A stretch of 64,000 nucleotides of DNA from NCBI RefSeq assembly GCF_040270295.1, contig NZ_JBELOE010000136.1. One strand, 5' to 3'. Positions 1 through 8,634 of this stretch are shown here, in pieces (the first letter of the stretch is position 1; each line of letters begins with the position of its first letter). This DNA comes from Catenovulum sediminis. Its GTDB lineage: Bacteria > Pseudomonadota > Gammaproteobacteria > Enterobacterales > Alteromonadaceae. The notes beneath the pieces were generated by a model. That model was not told where the DNA came from, did not search any database, and saw only the letters and a list, made by a program, of their open reading frames with translations. Made by a program: the position numbers and the translations under genes.

Positions 1-1695
1 ATAGCGCTCCTGCCCTTCACAATATAACGCGATGCTCTGCGGTGCTTGTGCAACTTGTGCTTCAAATAATTCGTGAATACATTTGTCTGCCGCATACGCC
101 GTTTGGCTCGCATTCCAAGTCTTTAATTGTCGTTGTTGTTCACTTGCTCGTACGATTTGAACGTCAAATAAGTTACGCTTGGGATCAGTAATCACAGATT
201 GCAATAATTGAGCAAAATTCTCAGCCATATTTTCAATAAACGCTGCAGTAAAAAGCTCAGTGTCAAACTCCCAAGTTAACAGCAATTGATTTGCAACCTC
301 AGATACCACAAGCGTCAAATCATATTTTGCAACTGTCTCTAATGGTTTAATGCTTTCGACTGTTAAGCCAGGCAACGACAATGTTTGTTGTCGGCTATCA
401 TCTACCACCAGCAACACTTGAAACAAAGGGCTATAATTAAGATTTCGATTTGGCTGTAAACGCTCAACAACTTGCTCAAATGGTACTTGTTGATGAGCGT
501 AAGCTTCCATTAGTGTGGATTTATTTTTTGCCAGTAATGTTAAAAAATTTTCCTCACACGATAACTGACACCTTAAAACTAAGACATTCACAAAAAAACC
601 GATTAAATCGGATAATTGTGCATTGGCCCGATTGGCGACAGGCGTACCCACTACAATATCGTCCTGACCACTGTAGCGTGCCAATAACACAGAAAAAACA
701 CTGTGTAGTCCCATAAAAACAGTCGCATCATTTTGTTCACACAATGTTTTAAATTGTTTACTCAGATTCTCATTTATTAGGTTGTTATACTGAGCACCCG
801 TAAAACTTTGAGTTTCTGGCCGACTTTTGGCCAAAGGTAAATTGTGTAATTCTGGCAAATCGACCAGCTGTTGTTGCCAATATTTGAGTTGCTGTTGGTA
901 ACTTTCACCTTGCCACTGAGTGCGTTGCCAATAGGCGTAATCAGCGTATTGAATTTCGAGTTGAGCCAATGGGTTTTCCTGTCCATTGGTGTATGCCTGA
1001 TAGAGTGTCTCGAACTCTTTAACCAACAGTGACATGGACCAGCCATCAGAGGCAATATGATGAAGGGTAATCCAGAGTAAATGTTCGTCTTGCGCCAGTT
1101 TAACTACATGTACTCGTAACAGATAATCTTGCGTCAGATTAAATTGTGCTCTTGCTTCAGCTTTTATCAGTCTATTACTGCTGTCCTGTTGTTCGATTTG
1201 CGCCAATTCCGAGAGGTCTGTAAACTCAACCTGAAATGCATCTGGGGTGCGAACAGTCTGGATTGCCTGAGCATTTTCACCTTCTTGAATGCAGGTTCTC
1301 AAACTTTTATGGCGCTGCACTATCGTAAAAAATGCACTTTGCACAGCATGAAAATCGAGCCGTCCGGCGAGTTTAAGCCCACCGGTCATGTTGTAAACAT
1401 GACTGAAATTTTCAATTTTATCGAGCAACCATAAACTTTGCTGCGCGTAAGACAAGGGCACATTTTGGCAACTTGGGTCGACAGGTAAAATTGACTCTAA
1501 CGAACTCACTGTAGCTTGATTTTGATGCTCGTAAATCAGCGCAATAATTTCGCCTTTAAGCTCTTTGATTTTGCCAACCAATTCATTTGTTAGTACGCGT
1601 TTGTTACCTTTGATGGATAAAGATTGATTGTCATCTGACACCAATTTGATGCCTAGTGAGTTTAGCTCTTGTAATAATGAAACAACCGGGGTCAT
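1..1695 (-). CDS. Non-ribosomal peptide synthetase, second subunit (N-terminal part; runs off left edge)
   Basis: This is an open frame of 565 codons from an ATG at 1695 to the window edge. Its start overlaps the stop of the upstream synthetase as ATGA, so the two are translationally coupled. Residues about 1-50 look like a TubC-type N-terminal docking domain (LLQELNSLGIKL start). Residues about 65-500 form a condensation domain with the catalytic HHIASDG motif near residue 211, of the kind that joins L-residues. The frame then enters the start of what looks like an adenylation domain (CIHELFEAQVAQAP) before the edge. Role: it accepts the intermediate from the first subunit and condenses it with the next amino acid. 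Product and total module number cannot be seen. Confidence 0.93.
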   Translation of the reverse strand, partial: MTPVVSLLQELNSLGIKLVSDDNQSLSIKGNKRVLTNELVGKIKELKGEIIALIYEHQNQATVSSLESILPVDPSCQNVPLSYAQQSLWLLDKIENFSHVYNMTGGLKLAGRLDFHAVQSAFFTIVQRHKSLRTCIQEGENAQAIQTVRTPDAFQVEFTDLSELAQIEQQDSSNRLIKAEARAQFNLTQDYLLRVHVVKLAQDEHLLWITLHHIASDGWSMSLLVKEFETLYQAYTNGQENPLAQLEIQYADYAYWQRTQWQGESYQQQLKYWQQQLVDLPELHNLPLAKSRPETQSFTGAQYNNLINENLSKQFKTLCEQNDATVFMGLHSVFSVLLARYSGQDDIVVGTPVANRANAQLSDLIGFFVNVLVLRCQLSCEENFLTLLAKNKSTLMEAYAHQQVPFEQVVERLQPNRNLNYSPLFQVLLVVDDSRQQTLSLPGLTVESIKPLETVAKYDLTLVVSEVANQLLLTWEFDTELFTAAFIENMAENFAQLLQSVITDPKRNLFDVQIVRASEQQRQLKTWNASQTAYAADKCIHELFEAQVAQAPQSIALYCEGQERY

Positions 1696-4600
1696 ATTGT
1701 TATCTCCAGCTCATCTTCCGCAATACCTTGCGCGCTATCGTTCGCTTTTAGACTATTTAGTAAACAGTGCTTTTCAATTTGTTTAGCAAGCCCTTTGATT
1801 GTTTGTGCGGTAAATATAAGCTGCAAACTAAAATTGCTTTTAAATTGCAGATTAACTTCTGCAATCAGTTTAGTGGCCAGCAAAGAATGTCCGCCAATCG
1901 CAAAAAAATTGTCGTCTACTCCAATCTGTTGCAAGCCCAATATCCGCTGCCAAATATCACATAACTGTTGTTCCAGTTCGCTGCTAGGAGCCACGTAGCC
2001 TGTCAATGATTGTGATGCGTCAGGTTCAGGCAAGGCATTGCGGTCTAATTTCCCATTAGCTGTTAGCGGAAATTCAGCTAATACAACAAAACGGGCTGGC
2101 AGCATATATTCTGGTAATTTTTCTGCTAATCGCTGCCGATATTGCACAAAAATATCTGTTTGAGGTTGGTCATCCATAATTAAATAAGCAACAAGCTGTT
2201 GGCTATTACCTGATTCTTTTACCGCTACAACAGCATCTTTAATATGTTCAAGTGCTTTTAAAACCGTCTCAACTTCGCTCAATTCTATTCTGAATCCATT
2301 CACTTTAACTTGCTGATCAGCTCGGCCTTGATAATCTAAAACAAGTTGACCTTGCTCATTTTTCATCCAACAGACAAGATCACCGGTTTTATACAAATTT
2401 TTATAGCCCGCTTGTGTTTTAAAAGGGTTAGCTATAAAACGCTCTTCAGTGAGTTTTTTTCGTTGCCAATAGCCAGTCGAGACACTATCGCCAGCAATAT
2501 AGAGTTCCCCAACAACTCCCTCTGGTACTAACTGATAATGTTTATTCAATACGACAAACTGTGTATTAGCCATCGGCCCCGCTAAATACACTTTTTGGCC
2601 ATGCTTAACCTGATTAATCGAAACCCATACTGTCGCTTCCGTTGGCCCGTACATATTGAAAACCTTAAGACTTGCAGACTGGGTCAGTTGATTGGCTAGA
2701 TCATTTGATAGTGCTTCACCACCGACCAATAATACAGACAGGTGCTGCAGCGTTTCTGTTGACAATTGCTTAGCAAAAGAAGGCGTACATTGTAAGTGCG
2801 TAATATTGTTTTGCTTGACCAACACTTCAGCTTGCCAAACATGATTAAGTCTTTTATTCAGCAATTGTTGCTGTTGTTTGTCTTGCTTTGTTATAAATTG
2901 ACCGCTTTGCGCAATTGGCCTTTCAGGCTGTATTGTCACACAGTCGCCGCGACAGGAAGTCCAGAAAAGTTCGAGAACCGAAATGTCAAAGCAAATACTG
3001 GTTACCGCAAGCCAATGACTATATTGCTTTGTCGGTCGGCCAAACTTTTGTTCAAGACCCACAAAAAAATTAATCAGATTTGCATGATTAATTTGTACCC
3101 CTTTGGGTTTCCCTGTTGAGCCAGAGGTGTAGATAATATAAGCAAGATCTTGCTCACACGCGGTGGGTAAATCGACTAGTTGCGTATTAAACGGTGGTTT
3201 TGTCAGAACATCAAAGTCAAGCTGTAAACAACTAGCGGGAATATCTAACATATCGAGCGTGTCTGTCTGACACAACAAAATACAGGCAGCTGAATCCTGT
3301 AACATATAATTCAAACGTTCTAAGGGGTATCCGGGATCAAGCGGTACATAGGCAGCACCACTTTTTAAAATAGCCCACAAACCAACCAGTGTGTCTATAC
3401 TGCGCTCCATACAGATCGCCACGCATCTGCCTTTCTGTGCACCATTGTCGATCAAACGATACGCAAGCTGGTTTGCCTGCTTATTTAAGTCGGAAAATGT
3501 GATAGATTGTTGCTTAAAAAATAGCGCTTTTTTATTTGGTGTTTGATTGACTTGTGCAACAAAACAATCAACAACGGATTGCCATTTTTTAGGCGTTTCA
3601 AGCTGGTTAACACCAGCGCGCAATAGATAATGTTGCTCTGACTGCGTGAGTAATATTTGTTGGCTAATTGGTCGCTCTGGCGATTTAACAATTGAAGTTA
3701 AAAGTTGTTGAAAATGTATGTTCAATCGATTGATAGTTTTCTCATTGAAAATATCACGCGCGTATTCCCAAACTAACGACAAACCATCGGTCTGTTCAGT
3801 TACCTCCAACGCAATATCAAAACGTGCATAAAGTCTTTCACAGGGGATTGCTTTAACGTCGCATTTTGCCAGATTTAAAGATTGCTCCGATGCTTGATTG
3901 AAGGTAAATAAAATTTGAAATAATGGATGATATGCCAAACTACGCTCTGGTTTAAGCAAGTCGACGAGTTCGACAAACGGCAAGTGATGGTGCTTGAGCG
4001 CTTTTTCGATGATTTGTTTGTGATATTGTAATTGCTCATTAAACGGTACGTTATCAGCAAAGTTATTGCGTAATACCAACGGATTGACTAAATAACCAAT
4101 CATTTGATTAGTCTCTGGTAGCTCCCGGTTTGCATAAGGAGACCCCATTACAACTTCATTATGCGCTGTATAACGGTGGATTAGGCAAGCGAAAGCTGTT
4201 TGCAATACGGTATATAAGGTCGTTTTTTGCGTCCGCGCAAGTAATTTCAGTGATGCCAGTAGTTGAGGATTGATCTGGGCATTAACACTGCCGCCCCGGA
4301 ATGTCAGTTTACTTGGCCTTGGTTTATCTAACGGCAAATTATGACATGCGGGTAAATCTTTTAATGATTGCAACCAATAGTTTGTACAAGCCGTTCGATT
4401 AGCCGACAAGCTTTGCATTGCATTGGCGGCATAATCGCTGAACTGAAACGCATGTTGACCTATTGTTGGTGTTTGATCGTTCTGATAGCCGTGGTAGAGG
4501 GTCGACAATTCTTGCTCTAAGATTTGCAACGAAATACCATCGACTGCGATATGATGAAAACAAAGCAATAAACGATAGTGTTGAGGTTTCAGACACAGTA

Positions 4601-6908
4601 ATTCAGCACGTAACATCAGGTCCTTTGATAAGTTAAAGACCTGCTTCTGCTGTTGATAAGCACGCTCGATAACCTCGCTTTCATTGCTAACTTGTCGTTG
4701 CAGCAATTTAAAAGTGAACTCTGATTGCACACAGACTTCCACGCTGTCAGACACTGAGTGATAAGTGGTGCGTAGAATGGCATGTCGTTGAATAAGCGTA
4801 TTTAATGCGGCTTGGAGCGCAATGATATTGAGATCGCCTGTGATCTCAAACATCGAAAAAATATTATAGTGTGGGCTGCCCGTGTCCATTTGATCGAGCA
4901 ACCATAAGCTTTTTTGATTGGCGGTGACTATAGGTTTATTATTTAGAGTGATACGACTCGGCATATTCACGCAAGTATCTTGCTCGGCAATTGCATTGGT
5001 TAAATACGCGGCCAATGACTTTAAATCTTGGTATTCAAACAGCACACTTAAAGATAAATCCAGCTGATAAGTCTGATTAATTTTTGTAATTAAAGATGCC
5101 GCAGCCATCGATTGCCCGCCCAATTGGAAAAAATTATCATGACGTCCAATACGATTCTGCAACAACGGCTGCCATAGTGAAGCTAGATAAATTTCCATTG
5201 AGCCCTGCGGGGCTTCGTACTGTGTAGATGTTTTGATTTCAGACAAGCAAAATAATGGGCTAAACTCGTGGTTAAGATAACTTTGCTTTGTGCGTTGTCT
5301 TTGGACTTTGCCACTTGAAGTTTTACTCAACTTACCTGCTCGGATAAACACAATATCCTGCAGCAAAATGTCAAATGAGGCAAAAATATTGGCTGCAATA
5401 TTTTGCGCTGCCCATTGATAGTTAAATGATTTCAGCGCACGCGTATCCACCTCTGCAATCAACACAACGCCATCTTGCTGCTCGAATGCTACGATGCCAC
5501 TCGCTCGAAGACCATCGCAACTGGCAAACGCGCTTTGTTCAATATCTTGCGGATAATAGTTTCGCCCTTTGATAATCAAGACATCTTTAATACGCCCGCA
5601 TATATATAACTCACCAGCATGTATAAAACCTAAATCCCCGGTCCGCAAAAAATGTCCTGAATCATGAGACAAACTTTGATTAAAACTTTCGGCTGTTTTT
5701 TCAGCGGCATTCCAATAGCCTTGAGCAACACTTGGACCACTAAACCAAATTTCGCCGACTTGCTCTTCTGCGACTTCTTGTAAGCTTTCTGGACTAACGA
5801 TTTTAATGTTATGCGATTCTTGCACTCTACCACAAGCAACTAGCTTCAGCGTTTTAATGTCTGTTGAAGAGCTAAGAGCTTCTCCTTGCTGTATTTTATC
5901 AGCGCTAAAAGAATGGGTAATAAAAGGCTTATCCGGTTGTCCGCCGGATATAAACACAGTCGCTTCTGCCATACCATAACTAGGATAGAATGCACTGTCT
6001 TGAAAGCCATGTACTGCAAATTTTTGCTGAAACTCAACTAAGGTCTGTTGCTTAATCGGCTCTGCCGCATTAAAAGCAACACGCCAGCAGGACAAATCAA
6101 TATTTGTTAATTGTTGGGCTGTGATACGGTTTGTACACAACTCAAAAGCAAAATTAGGTGCCCCACATATACTCGCCCGATATTGGCTAATTGCTTCTAG
6201 CCAGGCAACAGGCCTTTTCATAAAGCGACTGGGTGACATAAGTACAGAGTGTGCACCTAAGTAGATGGGCAATAACAATGTATTGACCAACCCCAAGTCA
6301 TGAAACAAGGGTAACCAATTGCAAAACACATCCTCTCTATCACAAAGCGTCGCAGATTCTAACGATTTTAAGTTAGCGATAATATTACTGTGTGAAACCA
6401 TCACACCTTTGGGATTACCCGTTGAGCCTGAGGTATATTGTAAAAACGCAAGTTGCGATTGCTCGATTTTCGCATCACATTTTTGATTAGAGATTTCGTA
6501 TGACATGCCATCAGCTAATGTGCAAACCTTTAGTGGCTGTAAACTTTCAAGCAAAGTGGGTTTCAGCTCGTGCGAAGTCAAAGCCAATGCAGCATGACAG
6601 TCTTTTATGACTGAGTGCACTCGGTCAGTATGCTGTGTATTTGTGGGCGGGTAAAGAGGGACGGCTATCACTCCAGCATGCAAACACCCTAAAAATGCTT
6701 TGATGTAATCCAATCCTTGCGGGAACAACAAAACAACCGTGTCTCCCGGTTGGACCTGACTATGTAAAAATAAGCTGATTTTTTGCGTTGCATGGTAAAG
6801 CTCTGCAAAACTTAGCTTGGTAGCTGCGCCGCAGTTTTCAATATAAGTAAAAGCGATATCCGTCGGGCTTGAGTTCGCGTGGCGCGCCAGTTGGTCTATT
6901 ATCGACAC
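1692..6908 (-). CDS. Lipo-initiating NRPS subunit: FAAL-ACP-C-A-PCP
   Basis: This 1738-residue synthetase starts at a GTG with a strong AGGAG seven bases upstream. Domains in order: fatty acyl-AMP ligase (about 1-575; YTSGSTGNPKG near 157), carrier protein (GGQSM serine near 598), condensation domain (about 650-1080; HHIAVDG near 784), amino-acid adenylation domain (about 1100-1640; TSGSTGKPKG near 1259, NMYGPTEATV), and peptidyl carrier (GGHSL serine near 1673). The FAAL should activate a fatty acid, load it on the first carrier and so start a lipopeptide. The adenylation domain has a longer, Gln-rich stretch between its FDISVLELFW core and ITHLQCTPSF than usual. The acidic C-terminal tail (EDELEITI) suits docking to a TubC-type domain on the next subunit. 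No thioesterase or epimerisation domain is present here. The amino acid activated is not deduced. Confidence 0.95.
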   Translation of the reverse strand: MSIIDQLARHANSSPTDIAFTYIENCGAATKLSFAELYHATQKISLFLHSQVQPGDTVVLLFPQGLDYIKAFLGCLHAGVIAVPLYPPTNTQHTDRVHSVIKDCHAALALTSHELKPTLLESLQPLKVCTLADGMSYEISNQKCDAKIEQSQLAFLQYTSGSTGNPKGVMVSHSNIIANLKSLESATLCDREDVFCNWLPLFHDLGLVNTLLLPIYLGAHSVLMSPSRFMKRPVAWLEAISQYRASICGAPNFAFELCTNRITAQQLTNIDLSCWRVAFNAAEPIKQQTLVEFQQKFAVHGFQDSAFYPSYGMAEATVFISGGQPDKPFITHSFSADKIQQGEALSSSTDIKTLKLVACGRVQESHNIKIVSPESLQEVAEEQVGEIWFSGPSVAQGYWNAAEKTAESFNQSLSHDSGHFLRTGDLGFIHAGELYICGRIKDVLIIKGRNYYPQDIEQSAFASCDGLRASGIVAFEQQDGVVLIAEVDTRALKSFNYQWAAQNIAANIFASFDILLQDIVFIRAGKLSKTSSGKVQRQRTKQSYLNHEFSPLFCLSEIKTSTQYEAPQGSMEIYLASLWQPLLQNRIGRHDNFFQLGGQSMAAASLITKINQTYQLDLSLSVLFEYQDLKSLAAYLTNAIAEQDTCVNMPSRITLNNKPIVTANQKSLWLLDQMDTGSPHYNIFSMFEITGDLNIIALQAALNTLIQRHAILRTTYHSVSDSVEVCVQSEFTFKLLQRQVSNESEVIERAYQQQKQVFNLSKDLMLRAELLCLKPQHYRLLLCFHHIAVDGISLQILEQELSTLYHGYQNDQTPTIGQHAFQFSDYAANAMQSLSANRTACTNYWLQSLKDLPACHNLPLDKPRPSKLTFRGGSVNAQINPQLLASLKLLARTQKTTLYTVLQTAFACLIHRYTAHNEVVMGSPYANRELPETNQMIGYLVNPLVLRNNFADNVPFNEQLQYHKQIIEKALKHHHLPFVELVDLLKPERSLAYHPLFQILFTFNQASEQSLNLAKCDVKAIPCERLYARFDIALEVTEQTDGLSLVWEYARDIFNEKTINRLNIHFQQLLTSIVKSPERPISQQILLTQSEQHYLLRAGVNQLETPKKWQSVVDCFVAQVNQTPNKKALFFKQQSITFSDLNKQANQLAYRLIDNGAQKGRCVAICMERSIDTLVGLWAILKSGAAYVPLDPGYPLERLNYMLQDSAACILLCQTDTLDMLDIPASCLQLDFDVLTKPPFNTQLVDLPTACEQDLAYIIYTSGSTGKPKGVQINHANLINFFVGLEQKFGRPTKQYSHWLAVTSICFDISVLELFWTSCRGDCVTIQPERPIAQSGQFITKQDKQQQQLLNKRLNHVWQAEVLVKQNNITHLQCTPSFAKQLSTETLQHLSVLLVGGEALSNDLANQLTQSASLKVFNMYGPTEATVWVSINQVKHGQKVYLAGPMANTQFVVLNKHYQLVPEGVVGELYIAGDSVSTGYWQRKKLTEERFIANPFKTQAGYKNLYKTGDLVCWMKNEQGQLVLDYQGRADQQVKVNGFRIELSEVETVLKALEHIKDAVVAVKESGNSQQLVAYLIMDDQPQTDIFVQYRQRLAEKLPEYMLPARFVVLAEFPLTANGKLDRNALPEPDASQSLTGYVAPSSELEQQLCDIWQRILGLQQIGVDDNFFAIGGHSLLATKLIAEVNLQFKSNFSLQLIFTAQTIKGLAKQIEKHCLLNSLKANDSAQGIAEDELEITI

Positions 6909-6949
6909 AATAAAACTCCTATAATTATAATTATTTAACCTTGCCCGGC

Positions 6950-8632
6950 TTAACAGGCTAGTGCAGGTTTTTGCGTTAATTGTTTGATGTCTCTGACACT
7001 TCCTTGCTCCATAATGATTATTTGATCAGCACAGTCAAAATACCTGTCATCATGAGAGATAACGATGACCATTTTTCCGCTTGATTTCAGCATGGGTAAA
7101 ATGTCTTGATAGAATATTTTTTTAAATCTGGGGTCTTGGTCGGCCGCCCATTCATCAAATAAACAGATGGGTTTGTCATCTAACAACAATGCCAACAATG
7201 CAAGCCGCTTTCTTTGTCCATCGGAAAGTGCTGTGGTATCTAATCTATGATTGACGACGCTGACCTTGTCGGCTAATTCAAGCTTTTCCAGATAAGATTG
7301 GATTTTGTTTTGTTGGTGTTCACCGTATATTTTTTCAAAAACGAAAAAGTCGGTGTAAATAGCTGAAATTAAGCTGCGAGCTTGTCTTATATTATGCTTG
7401 TCTATTTGCTGATCCCCGATATAAACCGCACCAGAGCTTGGCAAATAATGCATTGATATCAACTTAGATAGCGTTGACTTCCCTGAACCGTTCCCCCCAA
7501 CGATAAAGGTAATTTGCGATTTTTTAAGTTCAAAACAAACATTGTTCAGTGCAAATTGATTGGTCCGGGTTGGATAATGATAACTCACCTGATGTAATTT
7601 AAGACGGTCCCACTGCTGGATACTTTGCTTTTGCTCTGCTAAGTCTTCTTCGGTAAGTTCTTGGTAGAACGTTTTAATTTTTTTAAGTGCAACTTTACCT
7701 TGCTGTAATTCTCCCATCGCATTGAGAATAATACCGACAGGTCCGGTTAGGTAAAGCAGTGCCAGCACGATGCCAAACAACTCAGTGGTCGTAATGCTGT
7801 ATAAATAAGGCAAATGAAATATCACAGCACCAATCACCAAAAATGAAATCATTTCGCCGTAAACTTGCGCAAATATAATGATACTTTTACCTTTAACATC
7901 CGCGGATAATCCGCTTTTTTCAGGCTCAAACAACTCTTCTTCTATGTATTGCTCTGCACGTTGGTGGTTCAGTTTTAGTTCTTTGGCACCATAAATTAAT
8001 CCTTTCACTCCCAATTGGACTTGGTCGTAATATTCCCGCGATTTAGAGAAAAATTTAAGGCCGATGAATATCGGTAATTGATAACAAACAACCGAAATAA
8101 ACAAGCAAGCAATAACGAAGAAAAAAACCTGAGAATTCAGATAAATTAGATAGGCTAAAGTGCCCAACACAGTCACCAGACTAATCCAAATGACGGGTAA
8201 ATTGGCTGCAGCAACTGTTAAGGCAGGTATATCGACATTGAGCAGATTGATGAGTTTTGCCTGACCAATACGCTCTAAATTAGCATACGGAAGTGCATTA
8301 ATGCGCTTATATAGGCTGATTCGATGAACAACAGAAGCACGTTCGGCAATATACATCGACAATATTGTCGATGTCGACTTTATCGCCACAATGCCAATGC
8401 AGATAAGTACAAAAACCCATCCCATTTCGCTGGTCGGTGAATTAAAGAAATTATAATTTTCAACGCTCAGTTGATTGTTAACAGACTTATCAGAGGCTGT
8501 TGCATACAAGATAAAGGGGATCAGTGTGGCATAACTCAAACCAGTTATGATACCCAGTACAATAGAGGCGAAAAACAAATTAGGTGATACACGCCAAAAC
8601 AAGTCTGATATATTTTTAAGTTCCATATTCAT
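6950..8632 (-). CDS. SyrD/PvdE-type cyclic-peptide ABC exporter (TM-NBD half transporter)
   Basis: This 560-residue half transporter has about six N-terminal membrane segments (residues 15-330) fused to an ATPase domain. Visible motifs are Walker A GGNGSGKST near 380, the signature LSDGQRKR near 464, Walker B ICLFDEWAADQDP near 489 and an H-loop ISHDDRYF. The LSxGQRKRL signature and the size match the cyclic-peptide export family (SyrD, PvdE), which moves NRPS products or precursors to the periplasm. It starts two bases after the acylase stop codon and lies 41 bases before the NRPS start, so all probably share one transcript. Expected job: export of the acylated peptide made by the synthetases. 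The ATG at 8626 is an alternative start. Confidence 0.93.
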   Translation of the reverse strand: MNMELKNISDLFWRVSPNLFFASIVLGIITGLSYATLIPFILYATASDKSVNNQLSVENYNFFNSPTSEMGWVFVLICIGIVAIKSTSTILSMYIAERASVVHRISLYKRINALPYANLERIGQAKLINLLNVDIPALTVAAANLPVIWISLVTVLGTLAYLIYLNSQVFFFVIACLFISVVCYQLPIFIGLKFFSKSREYYDQVQLGVKGLIYGAKELKLNHQRAEQYIEEELFEPEKSGLSADVKGKSIIIFAQVYGEMISFLVIGAVIFHLPYLYSITTTELFGIVLALLYLTGPVGIILNAMGELQQGKVALKKIKTFYQELTEEDLAEQKQSIQQWDRLKLHQVSYHYPTRTNQFALNNVCFELKKSQITFIVGGNGSGKSTLSKLISMHYLPSSGAVYIGDQQIDKHNIRQARSLISAIYTDFFVFEKIYGEHQQNKIQSYLEKLELADKVSVVNHRLDTTALSDGQRKRLALLALLLDDKPICLFDEWAADQDPRFKKIFYQDILPMLKSSGKMVIVISHDDRYFDCADQIIIMEQGSVRDIKQLTQKPALAC

Positions 8633-8634
8633 AA

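Noticed and set aside
450..1434. Plus-strand open frames of 88 and 101 codons
   Set aside because: They lie antisense to the condensation domain of the second NRPS subunit, which has clear motifs in the minus frame.
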